Positions 1 through 13,500 of a DNA stretch of 64,000 nucleotides are shown here, in pieces. How positions within the stretch are numbered: position 1 is the first letter of the stretch; each line of letters begins with the position of its first letter. The translations under genes and the position numbers were made by a program. The stretch comes from Synchiropus splendidus. Lineage: Eukaryota; Chordata; Actinopteri; Syngnathiformes; Callionymidae. The notes beneath the pieces were generated by a model. That model saw nothing but the letters and a program-made list of their open reading frames with translations. It was not told the DNA's origin and searched no databases. The stretch is taken from positions 20,408,001-20,472,000 of the forward strand of contig NC_071347.1 in NCBI RefSeq assembly GCF_027744825.2. The letters run 5' to 3'.

Positions 1-1343
1 TGAAGTGGACATATGAAAAAAGAAATAATTAAACAAAATTTAAAAATATATTATAACCCATACATGGAAACAAAACATTACTAAATCCAAATAATAGAAA
101 AATACAGAAAAAAACCCAAATCGCTGGACCAAGGAGCAAAATTGAGAGTGACGAGTGAAACATCTGTTGTGAGCACATCTGGCCCACTGTTGTGTTCACC
201 ACCCCAAATACAAACACAAAAATGCAACACAGCATCATCCTCACATTGTAAACAACAGAGGTACACAATTGTGTGCAATATTGTGTCAGGAGAACAGCAT
301 GGACAAATGAAGGGAAATAGTTTCCTTGAGCACCGTGTGGTCTCTACAGAATTACTGATATGCGTGTGTGTGTGTGTGTGTGTGTGTGTGCACGCGCAGC
401 AGAGCGAGGCCTGAGTGTTTGTCCGCTTGTATCAACATGCAGTCTCCAGCAGAGAGCCCGAGTGCAGAGCAGCAAACTCATTTTCAGCGGCTGAGATTCC
501 TGCTGCCTGTGGGCTCTGATGCTGCAGCTTCTGCATAATGACTCGCAGTCAGACGTGAAAAGTGCAGCTCCAGGTCCAGACACTCGCTGGAGGAGCAAAA
601 CTGACGCTCTGCTGCCCTCCTGATCACGTGTGACTGATCTCTCACACTGAGAGAGCGATGACGTGTTGAGCTGTGTGTCGACCGTAAGATCTGCTTCTCC
701 GGTCACTTCCTGTTCGTATCGATCACCTGACCGCCTAGTGGACAAAGTCGTGTTTACGTTTGAGAATACCAAGTTCACAGATGACTTCTCATGACTACAC
801 AAACACACATATTAACACAACCTGAATACAGAAAGGTGGCCACTGAAATACAGAAATTTATGATGAAAAACAAACAGCACCACACAGATGGATGAACCAA
901 AAGCACGCCTTCGCATTCACAAACACAAGGCAAAAAAAATCGTACTATGGTCAATGTCACAGAGAAAATCATTGAAAGAAACAACACACAAGCGAACACA
1001 CCAACTAGTTCATGCAGACACAAGGACCAGTGCATACACTGAGATAAACATTCATTCACACGCACTCCTGTTCCAGAGAGCTTGTTAACGTGTCTCATCT
1101 CTTTGTTACTTCACTAATAACTAAAATATTTCTCCTCTCTGCTGCGCCGCTCGTCTCCTTGACTCCTCTTGAATCTTCACACAGGGTTGCCATGGAGACG
1201 CACTCATTTGTTTCCAGAGTGGGCAAACAGTGTTTGTGTCACAGTAACTTTGTGTCCACAGCGGTGACTTACATTGATGGGCCGGTGTTTAAGTGTGTGA
1301 GAGCTCGTACACGAGACGACAGGGGGCGCTCCTGGGGACTCAC
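1..1343. other. nell2 intron 18 (incomplete)
   Basis: Non-coding. It holds a (TG)14 tract at 362-390 and an A/C-rich cryptically simple region (about 780-1080) that throws long but meaningless open frames. No further nell2 exon was found on the minus strand. Confidence 0.75.
362..390. repeat. (TG)n microsatellite
   Basis: Uninterrupted TG dinucleotide run of about 29 bases, typical of fish introns and likely polymorphic. Confidence 0.95.
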
Positions 1344-1520
1344 CAGACACTGACACTGCTGACAGTTCTCCACCCAGGTGTCGCCGCTGCCGTAGGTCAG
1401 AATGCCGTTCTGGTGCAGACACTGGCTGCTGAGTCGCGGGTCGCACTCGGGGCAGCAGAACAAGTCGGCGTTGGGGTTGTCGCAGTCGCACACCATCCTG
1501 CGGCACATGACCTGGCCGGC
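1344..1520 (-). CDS. nell2: nell2 exon 18: VWC domains, last exon in window
   Basis: Encodes [39 protein letters not shown] and ends at NCQQCQCL, 59 codons, phase 0 at both ends. A strong donor GTGAGT follows 1344. The expected next piece of NELL2 is not found in 1-1343, so the remaining C-terminal exon(s) lie beyond the left edge. Confidence 0.95.
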
Positions 1521-4500
1521 CTGCACACAAACACATGAGTGTGATGAGCAACTGAGGGTCGAGAAAGACCGATGCTGTGAGTCTGAAGCAGTCACACACA
1601 TGCTGACATGGAAGTGGGTCTGAGCAGGTTCTGAGGAACTACTTTTTCACCCCCCTGCTACTCCCTGGGTTCCTCTTTTCTCTTTGGAATCTCAATGTCT
1701 CACTACACTCTAGTGCTCACAGAAGATTCAAGAAGAACTTTGACCTCTGGAGTTGTTGTGCACATCAAGCATCCATCACAAGAACCTGTTTACTGCTCCC
1801 TCAACCGTCGCCGCCCCTAATGTTGACGGACAGCTCCTCGTTTCCGCCATCAATTAATACGACTGCTCTGATTAGCCGGGCGTTTCAGCCGCTGTCCTTT
1901 GAAATCACAACAATAATTGGCTCGCCACCGACGCTAATCCCAGATAATCAGCCGCTCGCAATTGTGGCGCGGAAGCGTGCGACCTGTTCACTGAGGTGAG
2001 GGAGGATGAGAGGTTTCCACGGTGATGGAACTGAGGCGCTGTGGTGTTGGAGCAGGAAAAGAGAAGGTGGCGGAGCGTCGTTAACCCTCGGCAGGGGTCG
2101 CGACCTTCAATTAAACTTCCTCAGAAGAGCAGATGGAGATTTGGGAAGGTCCAGGCTTGTGCAGATGAGATATGATGGGATGTTAAAGTCCAACAATGAT
2201 AAATGACACATTTATAACTAGCTTGGTGAGCACCATAAAAATGGCTACGTCTCCTCCACTCGTGCGGCACCAACACTCCAGACTGTGAGCCCAGTCGGTT
2301 ACCCTTCAGAGTAGGCAACACACTGTATATTACCATAAATGAACTGCTATTAGCAGCATATTAGCCGGTAAATAACCATGATGAAATATTAATTAGCATC
2401 ACCATCATAATTACTGATTATTAACAGTAATACTTTATTAATGGTTAATATTCACCATTACTAATCAGATTATTTCACAATAACAGACCTTAATAACATG
2501 TCATGAAGTTGCATCAAAAATAACATAGTTCATGTAAATCATTCTAAAGAGTTATTTCATGACCGATAACTCTTCTTCAGAGCACCTCAAATGTTACTTG
2601 TTTACTCTAATTTAAATTCATTACAGCACACCAAAGACCCTTCAGTAGATCAGCTTGTTTGGGTGTTGCTTGACGACTCCAGGCGAGGTCATCGGTGCTT
2701 CAGGGAGGCTGCTATTTGATGCTGATAGCAGGAGAGGGGACCTGCTCTCGTTGGCTAACACACTTGCAGAACAACTGAGAGCGAATGTTACTAGACTGAA
2801 GATAGACCTCACCTGACAGGAGCAGACGGAGCAGCGGTCGCTGTCCAGCACCCAGATCTGTCCACTGTGTTTGACCTTGTTGTCATGGATACAGTCTCCG
2901 GTGCAGTTGTGGCCGTGGGGGCAGCGGCAGTCGTATCCACCGTCCAGGTTGAAACACACAGTGTCGTTGGCGCAGGTGTTTCTCCCTGTCTTACACTCGT
3001 TTATGTCTGAGCGAAGAGAAGGAGGACGTGAGACAAAGACAACCAGGAGGCGCGACAGAATTGACTTTTGTTGGTCCTAAAATACAATGCATACATGAAC
3101 ATTTGTGTTTCTTTCAATACTTCGTAAAATTATTATGTTATTGTCAAGTATGACCTTCGACTGAATGATGATTTACATGACTTGATAAATTATTTATTTA
3201 TAAACTTCAAATAAGAAATGATTTTCAATTAACTTTACTGTACCTTATTTTTGAATACTTACTTTTAAATATCAGTCCCAAAGTATTGCATAGATATTTT
3301 GTAGACATCAATTCTATTGTTTACAATGAACATATTTAAGATACAAAAGGTGGAACTCACACTAAAACACACCACTGTCGGAAAAACTCATTTGAAAGTC
3401 TTAAGAAGTCTTAATAAAGACGCGCTCCACTTCTCAATCCCACCTCTCTCCAGCAAGTCAGGTCATGTGACACCACGGCAACACTAAAGTTTCTGCTTCA
3501 GTCGGATGCAAAGTAAAAGCACTAAGATCTAGACGACAGTAGTGACCCAGAAACCCACTTTTGGCCCATTTCTAACTCAGGACTGGTCGGCCCACTTCAG
3601 CAGAGACGGGTCAGCGGGTGCAAGAAAACAGACTCGAGGATCTGGTAGACGTTGGGTGATGAAGGAGCCGGAGGGTTCAATTCTGACAGCCAACATCAAT
3701 TTTGACAGGTGGGATCAGAGGGAACGCCGCAGACGGCAAGCAGGAAAATAAAAAAAAAAGAAGGGAAGCTGAGGCGGTGGTTGAATTCCCTAATGTGTGA
3801 TAGCACTGACAGATCACCACACTTGTCGAGATACAAAGTCTTAAAACATGTTATCGCCTCCCACTGATCTGTCGTCATAGCAACAGAGCGAGAAGACAAA
3901 ATACCAAATTACTGCCCTCAGCATCAACTCAAACTAAAGCCTGTTGGTAGATGGGAACCTGTCGCTTTGTGGGGTCAAGTACTGCCCTCTGGTTCCCTCA
4001 CCTGGTTTTTAACTCTCACTTAAATTGATGAAATAACGCCTGAATTTATTCCACTTCGATTCTGTTTTTAACTTTCGACTCAGTGATATCACCTATCAGA
4101 GAGAGCAGAAGACGCGCAGGACACTCACCCACACAAGACTCCCCGTTGGCAGAAAACAAGCCGTTGTCGTGGTAACCGTCACGGCACTCGCAGTGGTACC
4201 AGCCGGGCAAGTTGACACAAGTGGATTTACTATCACACTCCACAAAGCCGTCTGCACACTCATCGATGTCTGAGGAAGAGGAGGAGATGATGAGGATGAG
4301 GATGAAATCAGAGGCAGTAGGAAGACCTGCTGGATAACTGGTGAGAGCAGAGGCCTTTTTTTTCTTTATTGTTCAAACAAGCGTCTTACATCATCTCTCC
4401 TCTGGACTCACCACTTCAGACAGGGGGCGCACTCATTCCCACAGTTCAGGCTCTACAGTTCATAGCCTCTCTGGCCACGGCCGCTTGGCTCATGCTAATC

Positions 4501-7500
4501 TGCAAGTCCAAGGATTGTGGGTGACGTTTGAGCAGATTAGGTGGCTAATCCGAGGGGCGCTTGATCGACCGTTAATCTGAGGCAGAAATTCTATTAAAAG
4601 GCCCGGGCCTCATTAGCAGATAGATCTTAATCTCATTAGCGGCGGGCAGCAGGGGACCGAGAGCCCCATCTGCCTGGCATGCTGTGGGAATGACGGAGAA
4701 GGTCAGACTCGGCACAGCGCCATCTTCCTGATGGCAGAGGAGCTTCCAGGATCTCATGGAAATTGACATCAACAGATGGTTTCAAAACTGCAGCCAACAT
4801 CAGATGGTACTGAAGAGATTCAGAGGCGAAGCCTCACATTAGACTTGTAATCCAGACTCCGAAATCAGCCTTCTTGCCTGCTCACTTGCGAAACTGCCTA
4901 ATATCGCAAGTTTAACCAGGCTGAGTGAAGAAAGGGTTAATTTCTTTGTGACATTGAAGGGCTAAGCCCCATCATACAGATAATTATGTGTAGATGGTGG
5001 CAGGAAGTTATTAAATATTGCTCAAGAAAGGGATCGATAAAAAGAAAAACCTGCTGATACAAGGGTCACACGTGATCCATGAGCAGAGACAGGAGCGAAA
5101 GGGTTAAACACCGCCACAAAGGTGATCAATATGAGCGAGAAGTGACAGGCAGTCACGCGAGAAAGGAGGAGGTGATGTGTTAGGGCAGGGTTTCCTCAAA
5201 AAACAGAAAGTCTTTCACCAACAAGAGCATCTGGTTTGATACGATCTCGTTGATGTCCAGAACTCTTATGGGTTGTGACCCAGATTGAAGGGATTAATTC
5301 AGGATTTTAGACACTGGAATGAAACCTTCTGGAAACCAGTCATGTTCATATTTTTAGAAATGACATCAGTGTGTTTTATTAATAGAATTTACTGCAGCCA
5401 GAGTCTTTAATCTTGCTTCATTAATGTTGTCACGTTGAGCGTTTTGTTCAGTCGCGTTTGTACATGTCCATTTCACACTCATTCATTCACAATAACCGTC
5501 TTTGCACTTGTCATCAGTTCACCTGCATTTACAGTCACACATTCACAGCTTGCTATCCATGAATGTCACGCATTCACGCTCACTTGTTCACACTTGCCTA
5601 CCGACAGTCACTACACTAATACATTTTTCATACAATGTCTCATTCAAGTGCAAATATAGTCTCTACGGCGTACGCAGCAACACTCACTCATTCACACTCA
5701 TCCTAACTAGACCATCATTTATGTGTTCATCACAGACCAATTCAAATACATGAATTCACTGCCTCTTTCCTTTCTCAAAACGTTTTACATTCATTCACTC
5801 TTTGTGTCCAGTCACTTTCCCATTCTAAACATTCATTCACTCGTTCATTTACTCATGAACACATGCCAACCGCCATACAGTCACATTCACATCCAAGTCA
5901 ATCAAATCTCCTTCAAACTTGTTCATTCACGGCTTTGTTCATTCATTCATCACATCCCGCTGCTTCGACCCTCATGCATGGAAGTGGAGGAAGCATTGAA
6001 TATGTATGGCGCTGTATAGGCTACACACATGATTCATTCATTCATTAACGTCATGCCGCCTCTGCGCCGCAGATAAATGTGATGTGTTTTTGGAGTCAGA
6101 GCTCCACAGTTATGGTGATGTACTTTCGCAGAACAGCATGCGTGACAGCTCCACACGTCATGGACATAAATAAAGCATATATACAGAGAATCCTGCTGAT
6201 GTGTTTGTGTGCAGAACCTCACAGCAGCCGAGGAGACGTGTCATTTAGAGAGAAGCAGCAGGTCGCACGCGCTAAACGACAGCTCCGACCGTTAGCCGAG
6301 TCTAATTAAGACGCTCTAATTACGAGTGATGGAGCGCTTTGTCTCTAAATAAATAATGAATCCATCATCTCTGCGCTTAAACAAGCGGCTCCGGCTTCCA
6401 CAGCCCGCGGGGCTTGTGGGTAAATCTGGCACAGAGGAGCGAGGCAGAGCTGCAGTGGTGCATCATGGGAGCTGTCAGGAGGTGAAGAATTAATCTGCTT
6501 TGAAATATTCACTACCTGTGCCTGAGTGGGAGGGGCCCGGGGGTGGTGAGGTCAGCCTGGTGTTGTTCCCTCAGCCCATAAACACAGGCGCTAACAACAG
6601 TAACGATCAGGTATCGATCACCGCCCTCCTTCCTCTCACATTAGTTACAGGTGAGTTGGAGCTAAAGCTGTTCAGGCAGCCAATTCAATGGCATTTTTAA
6701 GGCAACTTAAATCATTTATCAGCTTCACTCAGATGTTTAAAAGTGACACGACGCTACAATGATGTGACATCATGTCCTGTGAGACCCTCACTCGCATGTA
6801 AACCCCCGGAACTCACATTAAGCACACCATGGCTTGGAAATATACACAGCAGCTGCAGTGGCATTTTGCTAAATTAAAAGTTTTCACTGCAGTTGTGACA
6901 TTTATACTCGAGCGCTGGTCTGATCAGAATCAATCCTCACACTTTGTGGTGCGATATGCGGTTGGAAAGACTTGTGTGTGAAGCTTGTTTTAATGTCTGT
7001 ACTGGGACAAAGAAAGGACTCAATAAAAATGGTCAGTAGTATTTCCTCCCGGCCTTTCCTTCAAAAGAGTTTGCAATTTCTTGTTGCCTTTTAAAACATA
7101 AATAAGGCCTTGACAGGAGTTGCTGGTTCAATTCAGGAGCTGCCTGGCGGCACAACTCTGGTCTGCATTTATTGGTGCCCATCGGCAGTCTTAATAAGAG
7201 ACTAACACCGGCATTTCTCAGTGGCGCCATCTGAGAAACGACCCGAGGGCGAGCGCTCCGACTGCGCAGCTCGTTCTGGGAAAACATGACATGTCTGGTC
7301 CTGCGTGCGCTGATGACTGAAGGCTACGTGGTCCGCACAGCAATGTCCTGCATAATTCATGAAGTGTCATAGTCATGCAGTCGTTGGTGCCGGACTGTCA
7401 GCACCACATCTCTGGGTCCCTTGTCCATTCTCGCTGAGGGGTGATGACAAGCGGGCGAGCGCGCACATACACTCCCACAAACACACAACGGTAGCCCAAT

Positions 7501-10500
7501 CAGAATCTTTTCATCAAAGCACGTGCGTTTCCTTGATGAGCAGCAGCTCTGTGTTTCCCTGACAGGCCGTCAGTCTGCGCTGCCGCAGCGCGAGTGTTGG
7601 GGTCCCTTGGGACGCCTCTAAAAGCGCACAGGGTTCTGGGGGTGGGGAGCTCAGAAAGCATTTCCATGTTCATCCCGCCCGCTCTGCTCCGACTCCAGCG
7701 GCTGCTCCGATTCTACCGGCCTCATTTTGCATCCGAGCGCGAAGAACTCACTAACCTGACCTGCTAACCATCGTACCCCCCGGTCCATCACCGGATCTGT
7801 CACTATTTCAACATCTCTGTATCCTCAGTTCCACATCACCTCCTCTCACCTCCGGCCCCGTCACTTTCTACTCGTGCTTCTGTCAATCTATCCATACTGT
7901 CCATGTAGCAGCACATCCAATGGGACATCCATCCTTCTCTGAGAGCTGTTAAAGTAAAGGACTTAGGGAAAACAGACTCGAGGTCCGCCTTGAGGCAGAG
8001 GTTTGCATGCCGCTATCCAAGACCAGCTTCTGAAAGCAGTGTAGTACTCTCAGCCAGTAGGATGAGGCAGTCGCGGAGCTCAAAGGCACTTCACTTCAGT
8101 CTTATATTGCGGTAAAACAAGGTACGCCTCGCACTCAGAATGATGGCGGATGAGGGCTGACAGAGCTGAGAAGGTGTCAGACTGTAGGAGGAACCGAGAC
8201 ACAGGAACACGTTTGGCGACCAACATCACAAAGCCAGAGGCGTTAGAAGCCTTGCTCTCTTGCAGGCTCATCATGATGTCTGGTTCTGGAGCCATGATCC
8301 GAGATGATAACGTCGTCCGATCTCCAGAGTAGCTATTAAAACATGAGACTCAGGATGGGATGATTTCCGAATTGGTGTGGAATCTGTGAGGATTCATAAG
8401 TAGCACTGACTCTGTATATTGGAACACACATCTGCTTGACAGCTAGCTGCTAACTTCTGAATGTCTCATGGACCTACAATTCGAGGTAACACTTGCAGAA
8501 TCCGGAAGTTAGCTCACAGCATCCACTAAGACACAGTCATTTAGGGGGTTGATTTTGTGTGGCTTGAATTAACATATTGGTAATAGCTAGAACTGTTGTG
8601 ACATCTTAATAAACACAGTCGAATGTCCATATATCCGGGAGGTTCTGTACATAAGCCTAATACGAACCTGGAGATCTACGGCAGACTGACAAGTGCAAGC
8701 TGATCTGAACATGTCATCGCTGGAGGACAAAGAATCCTCTCATGTGTGAGGAGAAGTCATTATGAAGAGTTGTTAACACACTGTGTCAATCCAAGACACA
8801 CACACACGCGCGCCGTCTTCCCTTCCTCAGCATCTCAGAGCGGGCCGCAGGGAAATTCATTTACTTTGAGACGGCAGTTAAAGGAACGCCTCGTAAAGAA
8901 AAGTGCTTTATGTGCAATCAATATGTGAACCATTGAGCAAGCGCAGAGTCAAACAGGAGGTGTGGAGCGTGTCAGTCGCCGCTCCATTAGTCTCCCGGTC
9001 TCCTGAAGGACGCTTGTTGAAGGTTGAAGGAGGGGATGAGGACTGTGTTTTTACTGATTAAATCACAGAACATCCTGGCTCATCGTGACAGGACTGTCTT
9101 CCCCGGATTCTTATTGGACGGGTCAAGAGTGCAGCGGTCATTCGGTCTGACGCGCCTACGACGTGTGTTTCCTGTTCGAAGATGACGAAGCTGAAGCGCT
9201 CAGCGCCACAAGCCAACAGGAAGAGGCAACACAGGGTTAAATGACTTCCCTGAACTCTTTCAATTGGCAGTAATTTGGACCTAACAGAGAAAACAAACAG
9301 ACTCAATCAGAGGCTCGGTTCGTCTCGACAGCCGGGATGAGCGGTAATTAAGATGCAGCCCAGACAGCAGCAGCAGAAACGCCGCGCTGATTAATAAGCC
9401 TGCGATAAGAGGTGATTCCTAAACTGCTGCAGCAGCAGATCCATCATGGAACCAGATCATTAGTCACACACTCACAGAAAGACTTGGACGCAGGCACATC
9501 ACGCACTAATGGACCTGCATGCAATAAGAGGCTTCAACATGCATCTGTAATTATAAACACAGATGGGACAAGCTCATACACACGCGCACAAAACCACACA
9601 CACTCGATGAGGGCTTGGCTGCTCATAAAAACCACACAGGGACAAAAAAAGTGGCAAAAACAGACGCTTTCTTTGTGTAAGACGCCTAAAAACAAAACTG
9701 CAACAACCTGAACACACTATAATCGACTATTAAATTAGCCGTTGACCAGTCCATGAGTCGACTAGTCATAACGTCATCACTCTCTGCAGTGGGCTAAATG
9801 TCCATACTACAGAACCATTTCATTAAAATGTTTTAAAACTTCAAACCACATTTTGAGCAAGGAAATTTTAAATATGAAGTTTTAAAACAATGTTTTAAGA
9901 TCTTTTTTAAGCAACCATGTTCATCAACCCGTACACACAAAACTTCCATGTGTCACACAAACACAGAAAGCAAAGACACAAACAAAGGTAGAAGCTCAGA
10001 TAAACACAAAAAATGGGGACTAATGTACATGAATCTGTCTGAATAAACACAATATTGCACACAGGTGCACACACCTGAGTACACTCAAACACAGACAGAT
10101 ACTCAGGTACATGAACTCAAACATGTAACAAATAGGCACAGAGGTACAGACTCATTGATGTGTGTAACAGACAAACACACATGCAGTTACACACATGAAC
10201 ACAAGCACATTTATCCTCCATCTTAAGCACCTTTACATGATAATGGATAAGGCTAATTAGCTTTTGAGCCCTGGACGGCGCTGAAGGTCGCCTCATGGTA
10301 AACTGGATTCCAAGATTAGAATATGAGCCAAGGCGGTCCTCTCACCTGTCTCACACTTGCTGCCGGTGAAACCCTGCTGGCAGACACAGTTGTTTGGCGA
10401 GAGACAGGTCCCACCATTCTGGCACAGTCCATCACACATGGCTGCAGGAGCAACACAGGAGTCGTTACTGAGCTGGATTAACAAGCGTGCGACATCGTCA

Positions 10501-13500
10501 CGTCATTTGCATACAACATCGCAGCTAATTCATTTGATGTATAATGTGTCACTGAGACATTCATTTCTTTGATTAATGAGTACATTATTCTTCACTCCTT
10601 CTGTAAGAAAACACTCATTTAAATAAATGCAAATGAGGGGACAATTCTCCAAGATCTTGCTGCTGTTTTTGTTGCTGTGATACTAGAACACCAAGCGCTT
10701 CTTGCTAGCCTTTGCAAAGGAAATGCTAAAGCAAGTTAAAACATAATTGCGCAAAATATACTCCTGAATATAACAGAAACAGCAAACCAGTGAAACTCCT
10801 GACGTAGAAGTGAATACATTTATTGAAAAAAAAAACAGTTGACGCAATACATTTTTAGGAAAATAGCTAACCTATCTTCAAACCTATATCTAAAGCAAGT
10901 TGACCTTCCGCTGTTTGTCAATGTCCTGATAAAATTTTACAGAGCCAGAGCACAAACAAGCTAAATCGGCTCGACTGCTGTCTCTGTCGCTGCCTACCTT
11001 TGCAGACGGTTCCGTTGCCAGTGTAGCCAGGTTTGCAGGAGCAGCTGTGGCCTCCCACCATATTGAAGCACAGAGCGTTTTCGTCGCAGCTGTGGAGTCC
11101 ACTCACGCATTCATCGTGCTCTGGAGAAGAAACAAGCCTTGTGTTTTAAAACAGAATATGAGGAATCCAGTTTCTCAGGGGACGATGAACCAATCTGAGG
11201 AGCCACTGTCTCCCCATCAGGTGGAACCAGGATACCTGCTGTTCTGAAGTAGCTAGTGCCCTTTGCTTCAAGGCTTTTTAGCACCAGAGTGCATCACGTT
11301 GACCAGAACCAGTTCTGTCTGAGCTCAACATTGGATTGGTGAGAACGTCTTACAAACATTCAAGGTCAAGGGAGCCAGAAAGTTCCAGATGACAAAGCAG
11401 CTACTTCTTCAAAAGTTTTACAAGAGCGACTCACTTCTCCGGGGGATTAAGGGCTGCTTCGGTTTTCAGGGACAAGTGAAGGGTACTTCTTGTTTCTCAA
11501 CAACCTTTTTAATCTTAACATGTTTTTGGCAAAGGTTGACAGAGAGTGATGAGAAATAAACTACAGCAAGGAACTGGTGTCTCAGTAGAACCAGACTATT
11601 TTGCAGAAGTGCGAGGCTATTCACTGTGAGTGAGAATTTTCTCATCTGTTCATCATTTTAATTCATAATTTTATCTATAGCCTGTGAAAATCATCTCCCT
11701 AACAGAGCAGCACAAATGACATGAAGCTGAGGACCTGCAACAGTTGCAGAGCATTATGGGTAACCATGAGTAACAGGAGTGCCTTCACTAGGCCTGGGCC
11801 GGCTTTATGACACGACTTGAAAAGCACAGTACACCACTACTCCCCTGCTCTCTCCAGTCAGAGTCTACAACGTTTATTTCAATCGACTGACTGAAAAAAA
11901 ATCCCCAGGTTATTTTGCTGCTATTCACATCTGCAACAGCTACGTGAGACGTATCTGTGTAATACTGAAACAGAGCTGGCGTCTAAGGTGAAACACAGGA
12001 GGTGACAATGCTACATTTTGGGCAACATTTCTTTCTGGGAGATCCAGTTGGTGTTGCAGGAGACTGAGCCCCGTCCGCCCTGCGATAACCAAGTTAAATG
12101 TCAGTCACAGCGGAAGGTCGCTGCTTGGTTTGGAACACTGCTGAGGAGACACTGGCTGGAGACAGGATCACAGCAGGCTGCCAAGAGTGTGAGATATCAT
12201 CCAGCTTGTTATCACCGGTTTCCCTTTGGTATGTCAGCTTATTACAGATATTCTTTAACATTCGTCTGCTTCATGTAGTGCATGTAGTGCAACCATTCTC
12301 ACAGTTTTCCATTAGCAGACCACATGTTGCCACATCTACTCCTGGCTCTGGTCCTTCTATTCCACCTCCACAGCCCCTGAACCTGTTCTCTGAAATGTAA
12401 CAAGAAATTACCAAACAAAAGAGAGAGCATTTTCGGAACATTTTTATTTTCTCTGGCTCTGGAACTCTCCAGGGATCCTCCACTTGCAGCGGAGGAAAAG
12501 GGAAGCCTTTCGCTCCCTGATGTCACTGTTGTGCATTTCTGTGAGTTTCCCTCCAAACTTCAGCTGCAGCCATGACAGATAAACAATCAATTATGTACAG
12601 CCTGTCACTGAGTCAGATGCCAGCCAGCTCTCCTGCTGCCCCTCGCTCCCCCGCTCTGGCCTGGTTTGACATCCGACTGCTGCTCAGGAAATGTCCTGCC
12701 GGCAGTTTTCGACTCTAAACGTTTCTGCGCTTCATCCTTGTCTGATCTCTCAAATATGCGTGAAGCATCAGTTATTCGGATGTGTATTTTCCATAACTTT
12801 TCCAGGCCCAGGGAATGACTATTTAAAACTCCAAGACTGCTTTAAATGGCTGTATAACCATGTTTCCTGGATTATCTGCTGAACACTGAGAGGAAGAACG
12901 CTCCCGACCTCCAGACTGAACACGGCGCTCCACAACAATCCGGACACGCTTGTCAAGGTCTCCTCTTCTCTGCTTCAACTTACAGATCAGAGCTTTAATC
13001 CACTATTGTGCTCACAGCCAGCTGAAGCGGTGTCTCGTTAATCTTGGCCAGACGGACCCAAACCTGGAAACACCCATGTCAATATGAACGACCTCGTTCC
13101 TGCTGACTACGCAATTCATTAATTGCAGAAAGCTATTGAGAATAAAAACGCTCATATATCATAGGAATGCACTTTGTCGGTGGACGGTGAACAGGAGGGG
13201 CTAATGTGGGGGGTAATAATTCTTCTACGTATGCAGAGAAAGCAGCGCCTCCCACTGGACTCGTACGCTCGCACCTGTTCGATTAAACTGCTGAAAATTG
13301 CTGCAGCTGGAACTGTACGTTCAATTCTGCGCTCTATCCGTCTTTCAATGCAAATACACACACCATGCCGCACTGGTGCTGGGAGTTGCGACAGGATTTC
13401 TACTTGACGGAGCGTTTAGGGTGCGAGATGAGATTAAAGCACACAATACGACACGTCTTCTGATCAATGCCAGTCCCACAGCCTGAGTCAGTGTTGTCAG

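Larger units (their letters stand above)
4270..10345. other. nell2 intron 15
   Basis: 6.1-kb intron. Contents: a motif-rich block at 4480-4640, a degenerate CATTCA-rich tract at 5440-6050, a pair of TAATTA-type sites near 6312 and 6330, copy A of a dispersed repeat at 9718-9785, and A/C-rich simple sequence at 9900-10200. No coding evidence. Confidence 0.75.

Noticed and set aside
1..1343. Search for the missing nell2 C-terminal exon
   Set aside because: No minus-strand frame with the expected cysteine pattern and splice sites; the exon must lie beyond the left edge.
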